DNA of 64,000 bases, taken from assembly GCA_052400665.1 (NCBI GenBank), contig JBQTGK010000004.1, one strand, 5' to 3'. Numbering within the stretch: position 1 is the stretch's first letter; every line of letters starts with the position of its first letter. The stretch is from JBQTGK01 sp052400665. Lineage in GTDB: Bacteria; Bacteroidota; Bacteroidia; Bacteroidales; Marinifilaceae. Below the pieces are notes generated by a model, which was given only the letters and a program-made list of their open reading frames with translations, was not told the origin of the DNA and did no database searches. Below, in pieces: positions 25,889 to 35,351 of the stretch. The translations under genes were made by a program, and so were the position numbers.

Positions 25889-27166
25889 ATGAAACTTAGT
25901 TTATTTTGGTTCCGGAGAGATCTTAGACTTGAAGATAATACTGCCCTTTATGCAGCTATCCAATCTTCAGAAAACGTGTTGCCACTTTTTATTTTCGATG
26001 ATAATATTCTTGAAGAATTACCTGCCAATGATGCTCGGGTGAGTTTTATTTATGATACTCTACGTGATATTAATGAGCGTTTGAGGCAATGTAGCTCTTC
26101 AATAATGGTACTTAAAGGAAATCCTAAAGAAATTTGGAAAGAGGTATTGGAGAAATATGAGATAGACACTGTTTTTGCCAATAAAGATTACGAACCTTAT
26201 GCTATTGCCCGTGATAAAGAAATTGAAGTGTTGTTATCTGATTCGGGTGTTGAATTTAAACTTTTTAAAGATCAGGTAGTGCATGAGGAGGCTCAGGTAA
26301 TGAAACAGGATGGAACTCCCTATACGGTTTTTACACCTTACAAAAACAAATGGTTAAGTCAATATATTCAAAAAGATTTGTTGCCACCTATCAACAAAAA
26401 GAATTTTTATAATGTTGTCTATTCATTTCCAAAAATAAGCGATCTAGGTTTTGAGGCATCAGCAATAAAAGTAAGACCTTACAATTTGCAGGAGATTGGA
26501 GATTATGCCGAAACCCGTAATTTCCCGGCTATTGATTCCACTTCTTATTTGGGGCCTCATCTTAGATTTGGTACAATTGGAGTTCGACAGATACTGGCGC
26601 AACTTAAAAGTAGCGATATCGCTTTTACTAATGAATTGATATGGCGGGAGTTTTTTATGCAGATTCTATTTCATTTTCCACAGGTAGTCACTCAAAATTT
26701 CAGGTCTAAATATGATGGTATTCAGTGGTTAAATAATGAAGACGATTTTAAAAAATGGTGTGAGGGGAAAACCGGATATCCAATGGTTGATGCTGGAATG
26801 AGACAGTTGAACCAAACAGGATATATGCACAATAGGGTGAGAATGATTACCGCAGGATTTTTGTGCAAGCATCTTTTAATAGACTGGAGATGGGGAGAGG
26901 CATATTTTGCAGAAAAATTATTGGATTATGAGCTTTCGTCGAACAATGGTAATTGGCAGTGGGCTGCCGGAACAGGTTGCGATGCAGCTCCTTATTTTAG
27001 AATTTTTAATCCAATAGAACAATTAAAGAAATTCGATTCTGAAGGAAAATATATCAATAAATGGTTGCCCGATTATGGAACTTCAGCTTATCCCTTACCA
27101 ATGATTGAACATAAGTTTGCTAGAGAACGAGCTCTTAGTAAATACAAGAGTGAGATGAAAAAGTAG
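25889..27166 (+). CDS. phr: Deoxyribodipyrimidine photolyase / cryptochrome
   Basis: This 425-residue protein has the photolyase N-terminal Rossmann domain (SLFWFRRDLRLEDNTALYA) and the FAD-binding helical domain. The latter shows LGPHLRFGTIGVRQI, ELIWREFFMQILFHFP, TGYPMVDAGMRQLNQTGYMH and NGNWQWAAGTGCDAAPYFRI. The conserved residues for cyclobutane dimer repair are in place, so repair of UV damage is likely; cryptochrome signalling is less likely. It is the third gene of the tightly spaced SDR-TspO-photolyase operon. Confidence 0.93.
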   Translation: MKLSLFWFRRDLRLEDNTALYAAIQSSENVLPLFIFDDNILEELPANDARVSFIYDTLRDINERLRQCSSSIMVLKGNPKEIWKEVLEKYEIDTVFANKDYEPYAIARDKEIEVLLSDSGVEFKLFKDQVVHEEAQVMKQDGTPYTVFTPYKNKWLSQYIQKDLLPPINKKNFYNVVYSFPKISDLGFEASAIKVRPYNLQEIGDYAETRNFPAIDSTSYLGPHLRFGTIGVRQILAQLKSSDIAFTNELIWREFFMQILFHFPQVVTQNFRSKYDGIQWLNNEDDFKKWCEGKTGYPMVDAGMRQLNQTGYMHNRVRMITAGFLCKHLLIDWRWGEAYFAEKLLDYELSSNNGNWQWAAGTGCDAAPYFRIFNPIEQLKKFDSEGKYINKWLPDYGTSAYPLPMIEHKFARERALSKYKSEMKK

Positions 27167-27304
27167 GACTTAGGGAATAAAAAGGTGTGCGTAAGAATAA
27201 ATTTTTGTTCCTGTTCAGTTCTTGTCTAGTTGGAAATAGAATGGTCTTAATATAGTATCTGTAACTTTCGTTTTTTAATGTAAAATAATATAAAAACGAA
27301 AAAT

Positions 27305-28591
27305 ATGCTGAAAAAAAGATTTTCAAATACCCACATTTTTACACTACTGATTCTATTTTCATTTCTATGTATATCCAGCTGTAGCAGTGGTTCCGGATCG
27401 GATATGGATGCTGAGCTTATGAATGATAAGCCAAGGGGGGTAGATGATAACCTTAGTGTGCAAGAAAATAGTAATTCCGGTGTTTCAAATCAGATTACAG
27501 TTTCTGAGAATGATAATATTGGCGATGATGGAGGCGATGGAGATGATTATAGCTTATTATCAGATGCAACTAATGGATCTGTGACAGAAGTGAGCGATGG
27601 TGTGTTTGAATATATTCCCAATGCAGATTTTAATGGAGCTGATAGCTTTACCTATATAATTACCGATAAAGATGAAGATAGTGATACGGCTGTTGTAAAT
27701 ATTACCGTAGTTGCTGTGGATAATGGTCCTACGGCAGAAGATTTTGCCAATATAAATCCCTCTATGCCTTCTTTTGTATCTATAGATGATACAACTCCCG
27801 ATGGAAAAGTGTGGGAGAAATTGGAAAGTATGTCCGACGAATTTGAGGAATGGGATGCTGACAAATGGTTTAAATCAAGCTGGAATTATGGCGTTCCTGT
27901 TTTTATGTCGAAATCAGATGAAAACTCGGGAGTGGCCGATGGTGGTTTGTGGATTAGGGCCACATTAAATGAAAGTAATCCTGAAGACAGATGGTTTCAA
28001 ACGGCACGAATTCACTCAAAGGCAAAGATTAGTTATCCGATGTATACTGAAGCGAGAATTAAAACGGCTCATATTTCTGCTTATAATACCTATTGGCTAA
28101 ATAATGGAAATTCAAGCAACCGGGATGAGATTGATATTATTGAAAATAATTCGAAGCCTTCCTGTAATTGTCAGCCAGATTTTCCTGTACAAATGAATTC
28201 ACAGTATTTTCATGCCGATTCGGATAAAACACCGGTAGAAATAAGAGATGAGGATAATTTTTTAAATACAGACTTATCGGATGTTAATCCGCTTAAAGGC
28301 GTAAAATGGAATGAAGATTATCATACTTTTGGTGTATGGTGGAAAGATTCTAAGAACATACAGTTTTATTTAGATGGGGAACCTGCAGGCAGTGTGATTG
28401 TGGGGCATGACAGATCGGGAGAAAGCTATACAGATCGAGAGTTTACCAGAGATCTGGAAATTATTTTCGATTTGTGGACTAATGAAGCTGATTGGCTTGG
28501 TGGCCTTGCACTTAAAGCTGATTTGGCCGACAATACTATTAATACTATGAGGGTGGATTGGGTGCGAACCTGGACATTAAAAGATGAATAG
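27305..28591 (+). CDS. GH16-family lipoprotein with cadherin-like domain
   Basis: The 428-residue product has a lipoprotein signal (lipobox SSC at Cys26). Next is an Asp-rich cadherin/VCBS-like repeat region (about 40-135), including NADFNGADSFTYIITDKDED, then a GH16 domain (about 150-425). The catalytic signature is R-D-E275-I-D277-I-I-E280. Asp-rich loops such as DKDEDSD suggest calcium binding. GH16 includes laminarinases, agarases, porphyranases and carrageenases; the CNCQPDFPVQMNSQYF region is nearer the marine-galactan types but this is weak. It is probably anchored to the cell surface. It stands alone between the photolyase and prsW genes and is followed by a hairpin. Confidence 0.82.
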   Translation: MLKKRFSNTHIFTLLILFSFLCISSCSSGSGSDMDAELMNDKPRGVDDNLSVQENSNSGVSNQITVSENDNIGDDGGDGDDYSLLSDATNGSVTEVSDGVFEYIPNADFNGADSFTYIITDKDEDSDTAVVNITVVAVDNGPTAEDFANINPSMPSFVSIDDTTPDGKVWEKLESMSDEFEEWDADKWFKSSWNYGVPVFMSKSDENSGVADGGLWIRATLNESNPEDRWFQTARIHSKAKISYPMYTEARIKTAHISAYNTYWLNNGNSSNRDEIDIIENNSKPSCNCQPDFPVQMNSQYFHADSDKTPVEIRDEDNFLNTDLSDVNPLKGVKWNEDYHTFGVWWKDSKNIQFYLDGEPAGSVIVGHDRSGESYTDREFTRDLEIIFDLWTNEADWLGGLALKADLADNTINTMRVDWVRTWTLKDE

Positions 28592-28653
28592 AACATCGTA
28601 AAAGTATATTTTGTCGATAAAAATACATTGACCTTAAATTATTGAGGTATAAC

Positions 28654-28683
28654 AAAAGCCGATTTCTATGGGAATCGGCTTTT
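28654..28683. terminator. Hairpin after the GH16 gene
   Basis: AAAAGCCGATT pairs with AATCGGCTTTT around an eight-base loop. It can end the plus-strand GH16 mRNA and also the minus-strand prsW mRNA. T tracts are short on both sides. Confidence 0.75.
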
Positions 28684-28737
28684 CACCTATATCTAATAAT
28701 CGAATTGTCCTTGAGTTCTTTCATTTTCTCATTGGTT

Positions 28738-29347
28738 TTATGTGTCAGGTAAATTAGAAATGGGAAGAAAAGGAGGAGAACCCATGAGATATTTACTATT
28801 AAAATAAAAATCGTAGATACTATGAATTAAAAATGGAATAAAGAATGCTAATAGGAGTAAGTTTTTTTGGAAAATTTAGCCAGTCCCAGGTAATAGCCCA
28901 TCATAATTCCAAACATGGCGTGTGCAGGAATAGCTGCGAAAACTTTTGCAATTCCGGCGTTTATTTCGTTTAAAAATACATACATGATATTCTCTGCCAG
29001 AGCAAATCCTAACGATACGAATACGGCGTAAACAATACCATCGAACTGTTCGTTAAAATTCGGGTTTTTACAGACTAAAATGTAAACCGGCAATAGTTTA
29101 AAAGTTTCTTCGCCAAGAGCAGCCATCAAAAAAGCATCGCAAAAAACATAAGCTATTTTTTCGGAAAAAGAAGAGGAAGAATAGAGGAGATAGCTTTCTC
29201 GGCAAAGATTACGGGCATGGTAATAATTATACCTGACAAAAGACCCTTTGCTAATAGATAAATCGGTTCTTTTTCGTATTTATCGCGATAGTATATGTAG
29301 AATAGAATAATGGCAACTGGAGCAATAGAAACTAGAAGTCGGTGCAT
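28738..29347 (-). pseudogene. prsW: PrsW-type intramembrane protease, broken by two frameshifts
   Basis: Three frames together give one complete PrsW of about 203 residues. The first (ATG at 29347) reads MHRLLVSIAPVAIILFYIYY through KAISSILPLLFPKK to a stop. The second carries the EExxK motif in MAALGEETFKLLPVY and FDGIVYAVFVSLGFALAEN. The third gives the C-terminal LLLLAFFIPFLIHSIYDF and ends at TAA 28738. Each junction is at an A run (near 29163-29168 and 28861-28868), and each is mended by one extra A, or by one ribosomal slip of -1. PrsW proteases cleave regulated membrane proteins such as anti-sigma factors. The simplest reading is a decayed or mis-sequenced gene; double programmed slippage is less likely. 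An earlier GTG at 29401 is also in frame. Confidence 0.75.
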
Positions 29348-29613
29348 AAAAAGAACAGGCAATAATGATGAATAAAAATTAGAGTTAGTGCCGATGTGCA
29401 CTATAATTTACTAATGTAAAAACAGCCTAATAAACCCTTAAATTTTTTGTGCCAATGTGTATTTGGCTGCTGTGAATTTTAAAAAAAGCCTTTTGGGGAA
29501 CAAAATGAAATGCTTGTTATTTAGAATTTGCTATGTTAATGAATATAGACAAATCTGACCTTGATAGCCTTTGACCATTTCTTTGCTTGCAATGGATTTG
29601 TATTTTGAATTGA

Positions 29614-31368
29614 TCAATTGGAAGTTGTTCTTTCTTTGATAGGTAAACTAAAATAAAAAGAACTTCCCTTTCCTGATTTACTTTCTATCCAGATTTTACC
29701 TTTTAGCATTTTTACAAACGCTTTTGAAATTGCCAAGCCTAGTCCGGTTCCTTCGGGTACGTTTGAAGATGAAGTATTGGCTTGTATAAAACGTTCGAAG
29801 ATTACTTTTTGTTTGTCTTTCGGAATCCCAATTCCTGTATCTGTTACGTTAAATATAAGTTGACTGTTTTCGAATTTACATCCAATTTCTATTGAACCTT
29901 TTTCGGTAAATTTAAAAGCGTTGGTAATTAGGTTAATCAATATTTGTTTTAATTTTACTTTATCGGTTAGAATTAGGGTGTTTTTCTGCGCATTCAGTAG
30001 TTGAAGGTGGAGTTGAATATGTTCTTTTCCAATACGTTTTCGATATTCGTTGTAAAACAGATCGAGTTCGGTATATAAGTCCTTCAAATCATATTCTTCA
30101 ATGTGTATGGGGTATTGTCCCGATTCAATCTTTGAGATGTCGAGTATATCATTTATAATTTCTAACAAATCGTTACAACGCTGATTGATGATTTGTGCGA
30201 ATTGCTCTAATTTTTGTTTGTTGTTGAAATTGTTATGGAGTAAGCTTGAAAAGCCCATAATTGCATTCATGGGGGTGCGTATTTCGTGGCTCATATTTTG
30301 AAGAAATGCTGTTTTTAAATGGTCTGTTTCTTCGGCTTTTTCTTTTGCTTTTATTAATTCATTTTCTAATTGTTTTCTGTTGGTTATATCTATTTCAATT
30401 CCATCCCAGCAAAGTAAACCTTTAATTTTTCGGGGACTGGAAACAAAATAAGACCATCTGATACTGCCATCAGGATTTATGACTCTTGTTTCTATTTTAA
30501 ACGGGATCATCTTTTTCAGGGCTTCCTGTTCAGTCTCGATAAAATGCTCAATATCTTCCGGATGAATTTGTTTGTAAATTAATGATGCATCATTTTTTGC
30601 TTCCTCAACACTACACCCATAAAATTTTTCAACAGTATCGCTTATATAGTTAAGTTTTCCTTTCTTGTTACCAAGGGTTACCACTTGATAAAGCATTCCG
30701 TTAGTAAGGTTGTTGGCGATTAATTTTAATTGTTTTTCACTCTCTTCAGACTTTTCTTTTTCATTGAGTAACTCTTTGTTTATACGATTAAGATCTGCAT
30801 TAATTTGTTGGTAATCTTTGTTTTGTTTTTTGATTTTTTCGCTATTTTCTTTCAGCTGTATTTCTGCCTGTTTTTGCTTTGTTATGTCTTCGTAGGTTCC
30901 CAGTATGCCAATAATTTCATTTTGATCGTTATAAATTGGAATTTTATTTGTTTTTAACCAGGCTTGTTTTCCATCGGCTTGTAATTGTGGTTCTACAATT
31001 TGATATTCTGCCAGACCACTTTCTATTACCCGTTTGTCTACTTTTATAAAAAAATCAGCTTCATTTTTTTTCCAAGCCAAATCATAATCTGTTTTTCCAA
31101 CAATTTCGGCAGCTGATTTTAATCCGGCAGCATGGGCAAAATTTTCATTACATCCAATATAAACCGAATTGCAATCTTTCCAGAAAATAAATTGGGGAAT
31201 ACTATCCATAACCAATTCAAGCATCTTTTTGGATTCATATAAAGATGTTTCTGTTTTTTTATGTAAGCTAACATCCTTTCTCGTTTGTTGTTTTAGAAAG
31301 TTGTTTTGCTCGTGCATGTTTTTAATAATGGCAATGAGTTCTTCCTTTGTTTTATTCGTATAATCCAT
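29614..31368 (-). CDS. PAS domain sensor histidine kinase
   Basis: This 584-residue cytosolic kinase has no membrane helices. Order: short coiled coil, PAS (about 45-165, with IPQFIFWKDCNSVYIGCN), a coiled coil (about 165-215), a second PAS with PAC-like end (about 220-335), HisKA with H361 in MSHEIRTPMNAIMGF, and a HATPase with NLITNAFKF (N box), VTDTGIGIPKD (G1) and GTGLGLAISK (G2). It should autophosphorylate on H361 and pass the phosphate to an unlinked response regulator; no receiver domain or regulator gene is adjacent. The ligand of the PAS domains is unknown. Its position near a decayed IS element leaves its neighbourhood uninformative. Confidence 0.93.
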   Translation of the reverse strand: MDYTNKTKEELIAIIKNMHEQNNFLKQQTRKDVSLHKKTETSLYESKKMLELVMDSIPQFIFWKDCNSVYIGCNENFAHAAGLKSAAEIVGKTDYDLAWKKNEADFFIKVDKRVIESGLAEYQIVEPQLQADGKQAWLKTNKIPIYNDQNEIIGILGTYEDITKQKQAEIQLKENSEKIKKQNKDYQQINADLNRINKELLNEKEKSEESEKQLKLIANNLTNGMLYQVVTLGNKKGKLNYISDTVEKFYGCSVEEAKNDASLIYKQIHPEDIEHFIETEQEALKKMIPFKIETRVINPDGSIRWSYFVSSPRKIKGLLCWDGIEIDITNRKQLENELIKAKEKAEETDHLKTAFLQNMSHEIRTPMNAIMGFSSLLHNNFNNKQKLEQFAQIINQRCNDLLEIINDILDISKIESGQYPIHIEEYDLKDLYTELDLFYNEYRKRIGKEHIQLHLQLLNAQKNTLILTDKVKLKQILINLITNAFKFTEKGSIEIGCKFENSQLIFNVTDTGIGIPKDKQKVIFERFIQANTSSSNVPEGTGLGLAISKAFVKMLKGKIWIESKSGKGSSFYFSLPIKERTTSN

Positions 31369-31609
31369 TTATAATGAGTAAGCTGATGTTGAAATAAAAA
31401 AAAGTATTAGAAAGTGCTATTTCAGGGTAGGCTTTATGGGCAGTAAACCTACAGTGCTTAGTTTCTAAGGTACTTATTTATTTTTAAATAATGAAATTAG
31501 GGGGTGGATTTAATATACTGCAAAATGGGGGTTAGTTTTTGAGGTAAAAGAATGAGATAATAGGAAGTTGAAATGGGCTGTGAGTATAGAGGTTTAATGT
31601 ATTTACGGG

Positions 31610-32357
31610 ACTAAAATTGAAAGTAAGTCCAACCAATATCGTTTTGTTTGGAGCAAGTCAGTTGAGCGTTACAAAGCAAATTTACAAAAGGAAATAGCTT
31701 CTATTTTATCTCAGATCGAAGAAGGAATTACTATAAATAATGTTGAGTTTGGCGTAGAATTAGAACTTATTAATTTCAATGTTTTATAATAGAAAATCAA
31801 ACAACTAAATAAGGCCATTAGAGAAAAGACTAGACAGGAGCAAAAAAAGTTATTCTAAAAAGATTCATGTAGAGTTGAAAATCTGTATTTCAATCAGAAG
31901 GATGAGTATTTTTTTATGTCCGTTGGGATAGCATATAAATTTTGTGGCAGAATATGGAAAAGCTAATCATATTGGTTGTGTAAGCACCATCAAAATATAA
32001 GGAGTTAAGAATTGGAAAAATTGTTAAATTCGAGGCAAATGATTTAAGGGCAAAGGAAATAGGGCAATTGAAATAAATCGTAGACTTAGAATATATAAGC
32101 AAAAGGCCCGATAGAATTTGCTGAGTGAAAAAGGCCTGAAACATCGAAGCAAAGGACCAATACAACTTGAAGCTGTATTTGGATAAATAAAATACAATAA
32201 AGGATTTAATCGGTTTACATTGAAAGAATTGGATGGTATAAACCTTGAGTTTAGGTTACTTGCTATTGGATTTGATTTGGCTAAGATTTCCAGAAAAAAT
32301 GCAATTCTTCTAAATGTGAACTTTCCTTTCTTTAAAAGCAGTTTTTGCTGTGGTTAG
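31610..32357 (+). pseudogene. Remnant of an IS1182-type transposase
   Basis: The 1.1 kb between the kinase and pheT holds a decayed transposase on the plus strand. A first piece (from 31610) reads TKIESKSNQYRFVWSKSVE and QKEIASILSQIEEGIT. A later piece in another frame reads LLSEKGLKHRSKGPIQLEAV, FG then a stop, IKYNKGFNRFTLKELDG and NLEFRLLAIGFDL, ending at 32357. These match the layout of IS1182-family (DDE) transposases, where FGQIKYN is usual; here the Gln codon has become TAA. Many stops and shifts lie between. No terminal repeats were found. It is an old, non-functional insertion. Confidence 0.75.
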
Positions 32358-32419
32358 ATCGAAAATAAAGGCTAGGAATTTTTAATTAGCAACCTAAAAA
32401 TAACTAACAAACTAAAATC

Positions 32420-32456
32420 AAAAAAGAGGATGTCCTTATTTTTGGACATCCTCTTT
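32420..32456 (-). terminator. Terminator of pheT
   Basis: AAAGAGGATGTCC pairs with GGACATCCTCTTT, thirteen bases each side. On the minus strand a T run follows. It lies about 18 bases after the pheT stop. Confidence 0.92.
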
Positions 32457-32474
32457 CTACTTTATTTGTTTAGC

Positions 32475-34925
32475 TTATCGAAGCTCAGCTTCCAATTGTT
32501 TTTCGTAACTCTTAATTAGTTTTTGCATGATTTTGTCAATCTGCTTGTCGTTCAATGTTTTTTCAGTATCCTGAAGGATAAAGCTAACGGCATACGATTT
32601 TTTATCAGCACCTAATTTCTCTCCTTCGTAAACGTCGAATAAAGAAACCGATTTTAATAATTTTTTCTCGCAGTTAAAAGCGATTGTTTTAATCTCGGCA
32701 AAAGTAATTTTTTTGTCGATTAATAAAGCCAGGTCGCGTTTTACGGCAGGATATTTAGGCAATTCGGTATAAGCAACCTTATTCTTAATTGCTTCCTGAA
32801 TTAGTAAAGCCCAATCGAAATCGGCATAGAAAACAGGAGTTTCAATGCTCATATTTTTAAGAATTTTTCCACTGACCATTCCCATTTCAACCAATACTTT
32901 TTTCTTAATGCCATAGCTTAAGCCTTCGGTAAATAGTTCGTTTTCAGTTTCTTTAATTCTTAATTTGTCGATTTTAAATCCAAGTCTGCTTAAAATATTT
33001 TCTACGTAAGCTTTTATATGGAAAAAGTTTGTAGGTTCTTCCTTTAGGTTCCAGTTTGCAGAAGTTTTGTTACCGCTCATGAATATTCCCAGACGTTCTT
33101 TCTCAAAATAGTTATCTGCTGGATTTTCATTCTCTGGATTAACAAAGTGCTGGTATGATTTACCAAACTCGTAAAATTTTAAATCTGTATTCCTACGATT
33201 GATATTGTAAGCCACACTCTCTAAACCACCAAAAAGTAAAGTCTGGCGCATTGCGTTTAAGTCGGAACTTAACGGATTAAATATGCGAACAGTGTTTTCA
33301 AGTTTTAGGTTTTCCAAATCTTCATAATAAGAAGCTTTGGTTAAGGAGTTGTTCATTATTTCGTTGAAACCCGCTGCAGATAACATATCGGCAATGGTAT
33401 TTCTAAGTTTGTGCTCGTTAATCTTAGGAGCATAGCTCAAGGATGCGTTTACTTTTGAAGGGACCTCAATATTATTGAATCCATAGATACGAAGTACTTC
33501 TTCCACAATATCTGCTTCACGCTTTACATCAACACGATATGGAGGAACTAAAAGGTTTAAAGTATCGCCATCTTCTTTCTCAACTTTAATTTCTAAAGCT
33601 GTAAGTATATTTTTAATGCATTCTTTACCTATTTTTTTACCAATCAGGTTTTCAATGCGCTCAACACTTACTTCTACTTTAAAATCCTTAACCGGATTTG
33701 GATAGATATCAACAACATCAGAAGAAATGGTGCCGCCAGCAATTTCTTTAATCAAAAGAGCTGCACGCTTCATCGCATAAATGGTATTGTTAGGATCGGT
33801 TCCACGTTCGAATCGGAATGATGCATCGGTATTTAATCCGTGACGACGAGCCGTTTTACGAACAAATACTGAGTCGAAATATGCACTTTCAAGGAAGATA
33901 TCGGTGGTAGAATCGCTTACGCCCGATTCAATTCCCCCAAATACACCAGCAATGCACATTGGCTCTTCATCGTTGCAAATCATCAAATCTTTTTCGTTTA
34001 ATTCTCTTTCAACTTCATCAAGAGTGGTAAATTGAGTGCCATCGGCTAAGGTTTTAACCAATACTTTATTGCCTTTAATTTTTGCATAATCGAAAGCGTG
34101 TAATGGTTGACCAGTTTCAAATAACACATAATTGGTAATATCTACCACATTGTTAATTGGGTTTAAACCGATTGCTTTTAAACGGTTTTGCAACCATTCT
34201 GGAGATTCAGCAATTTTAATTCCGCTGATACAAATACCAGAGTAACGGTGACAAGCTTCGTTATTTTCAACTTTTACTTCGATTGGTAAGTTGGTGTTTT
34301 CAACTTTAAAATCTTCAACCGAAGGTATTTTATAATCGATCTCTTTTTGCTGTTTTAAAAAGGCGGCCATATCTCGAGCTACACCAATGTGTGATGCTCC
34401 GTCGATACGGTTAGGAGTTAAATCAATTTCAATGGTTAAATCATCCTCAATATTAAAATATTCGGCAGCAGGAGTTCCTGCGACAGCATTTTGGGGAAGT
34501 TCCATAATTCCATCATGACCAGCACCAAGACCAATTTCGTCTTCAGCACAAATCATTCCCATCGAAAGTTCGCCTCTAATTTTAGATTTTTTAATGGTAA
34601 AACTTTCATCTCCATCATACAAAATGGTTCCAACTGTAGCAACTACAACTTTTTGTCCGGCTGCCACGTTAGGCGCACCACAAACAATTGGTAAAAGTTC
34701 GTCGCCATTAACATCAACGCTGGTAATGCTTAAATGGTCAGAGTTTTCGTGTGGCTTACAGGTTTTTACTTCGCCAATTACTAATCCTTCTAAACCACCC
34801 TTAATTGATTGAAATTTCTCAATTCCACCAACTTCTAATCCTATTTGTGTTAGGATCTCATCCATTTCAGCAGGCGAAAAATTAATGTCGATATAATCTT
34901 TAAGCCATTTGTACGATACTTTCAT
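32475..34925 (-). CDS. pheT: Phenylalanyl-tRNA synthetase beta subunit
   Basis: This 816-residue subunit has the normal order: an N-terminal tRNA-binding EMAP-like domain (about 40-150, LVIGEVKTCKPHENSDHLSI), B3/B4 editing domain, B5 domain, the core synthetase-like domain and a C-terminal FDX-ACB anticodon-binding domain (about 720-816, LPKYPAVKRDLALLID). It pairs with the alpha subunit PheS to charge tRNA-Phe and edits Tyr-tRNA-Phe. pheS is not adjacent in this window, which is usual in Bacteroidota. It ends in a strong terminator. Confidence 0.97.
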   Translation of the reverse strand: MKVSYKWLKDYIDINFSPAEMDEILTQIGLEVGGIEKFQSIKGGLEGLVIGEVKTCKPHENSDHLSITSVDVNGDELLPIVCGAPNVAAGQKVVVATVGTILYDGDESFTIKKSKIRGELSMGMICAEDEIGLGAGHDGIMELPQNAVAGTPAAEYFNIEDDLTIEIDLTPNRIDGASHIGVARDMAAFLKQQKEIDYKIPSVEDFKVENTNLPIEVKVENNEACHRYSGICISGIKIAESPEWLQNRLKAIGLNPINNVVDITNYVLFETGQPLHAFDYAKIKGNKVLVKTLADGTQFTTLDEVERELNEKDLMICNDEEPMCIAGVFGGIESGVSDSTTDIFLESAYFDSVFVRKTARRHGLNTDASFRFERGTDPNNTIYAMKRAALLIKEIAGGTISSDVVDIYPNPVKDFKVEVSVERIENLIGKKIGKECIKNILTALEIKVEKEDGDTLNLLVPPYRVDVKREADIVEEVLRIYGFNNIEVPSKVNASLSYAPKINEHKLRNTIADMLSAAGFNEIMNNSLTKASYYEDLENLKLENTVRIFNPLSSDLNAMRQTLLFGGLESVAYNINRRNTDLKFYEFGKSYQHFVNPENENPADNYFEKERLGIFMSGNKTSANWNLKEEPTNFFHIKAYVENILSRLGFKIDKLRIKETENELFTEGLSYGIKKKVLVEMGMVSGKILKNMSIETPVFYADFDWALLIQEAIKNKVAYTELPKYPAVKRDLALLIDKKITFAEIKTIAFNCEKKLLKSVSLFDVYEGEKLGADKKSYAVSFILQDTEKTLNDKQIDKIMQKLIKSYEKQLEAELR

Positions 34926-35351
34926 TTGTATGTGTATTTTATCAGATAATTATCAAAACAAGAACAAGGAAGACAATGAGCTTGCTTCCTGTTTACAAGC
35001 TTACAAAAGTAGAAATTTTACACCCAAGTACCAAAGAAGACTTGAGGATAAATTGCTTAAGTTTTGTGTGTTTTTAATCATTCAGGTATTTGTTTCCTTC
35101 TAAGCTATTTATACAATTCATAAAATGTTACGAATGTTTACAAGTGTTTTGCTTAAACTTATCTTATTGTCATTCCTGTTTTACTGTGTTTGCACAAATT
35201 TAATTGAATAAAAACACCATAATAGGAAGCTTATTCTGATAATATGTTACATTTCTATTGTAATTCTTTGTGATATCTATTCGTCTTAAATTGTAAGTAT
35301 TGCTTATTCATTCAAATTCGGATATATTTGTACAATTATCAAAATAAAAAT
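34926..35351. other. Divergent intergenic region between pheT and surE
   Basis: This gap of about 430 bases carries the surE promoter (35300-35330). Near pheT, AGCTTG (34979-34984) and CAAGCT (34996-35001) can pair in its leader, and GATAATTATC is a short palindrome at 34945-34954. A Phe-rich attenuator peptide was not seen. Nothing else is recognisable. Confidence 0.45.
35300..35330 (+). promoter_or_regulatory. Promoter of surE
   Basis: TTG at 35300-35302 is followed after 20 bases by TATATTTG at 35323-35330. This fits TTG-N19-21-TAnnTTTG. The ATG of surE lies 21 bases further on. Confidence 0.65.

Noticed and set aside
28848..29401. Two separate small membrane protein genes
   Set aside because: They join, with a third downstream piece, into one standard PrsW protein, so they are parts of one broken gene.
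34909..35103. A 64-codon plus-strand frame overlapping the start of pheT
   Set aside because: It overlaps the pheT 5' end and its translation shows no protein-like features.
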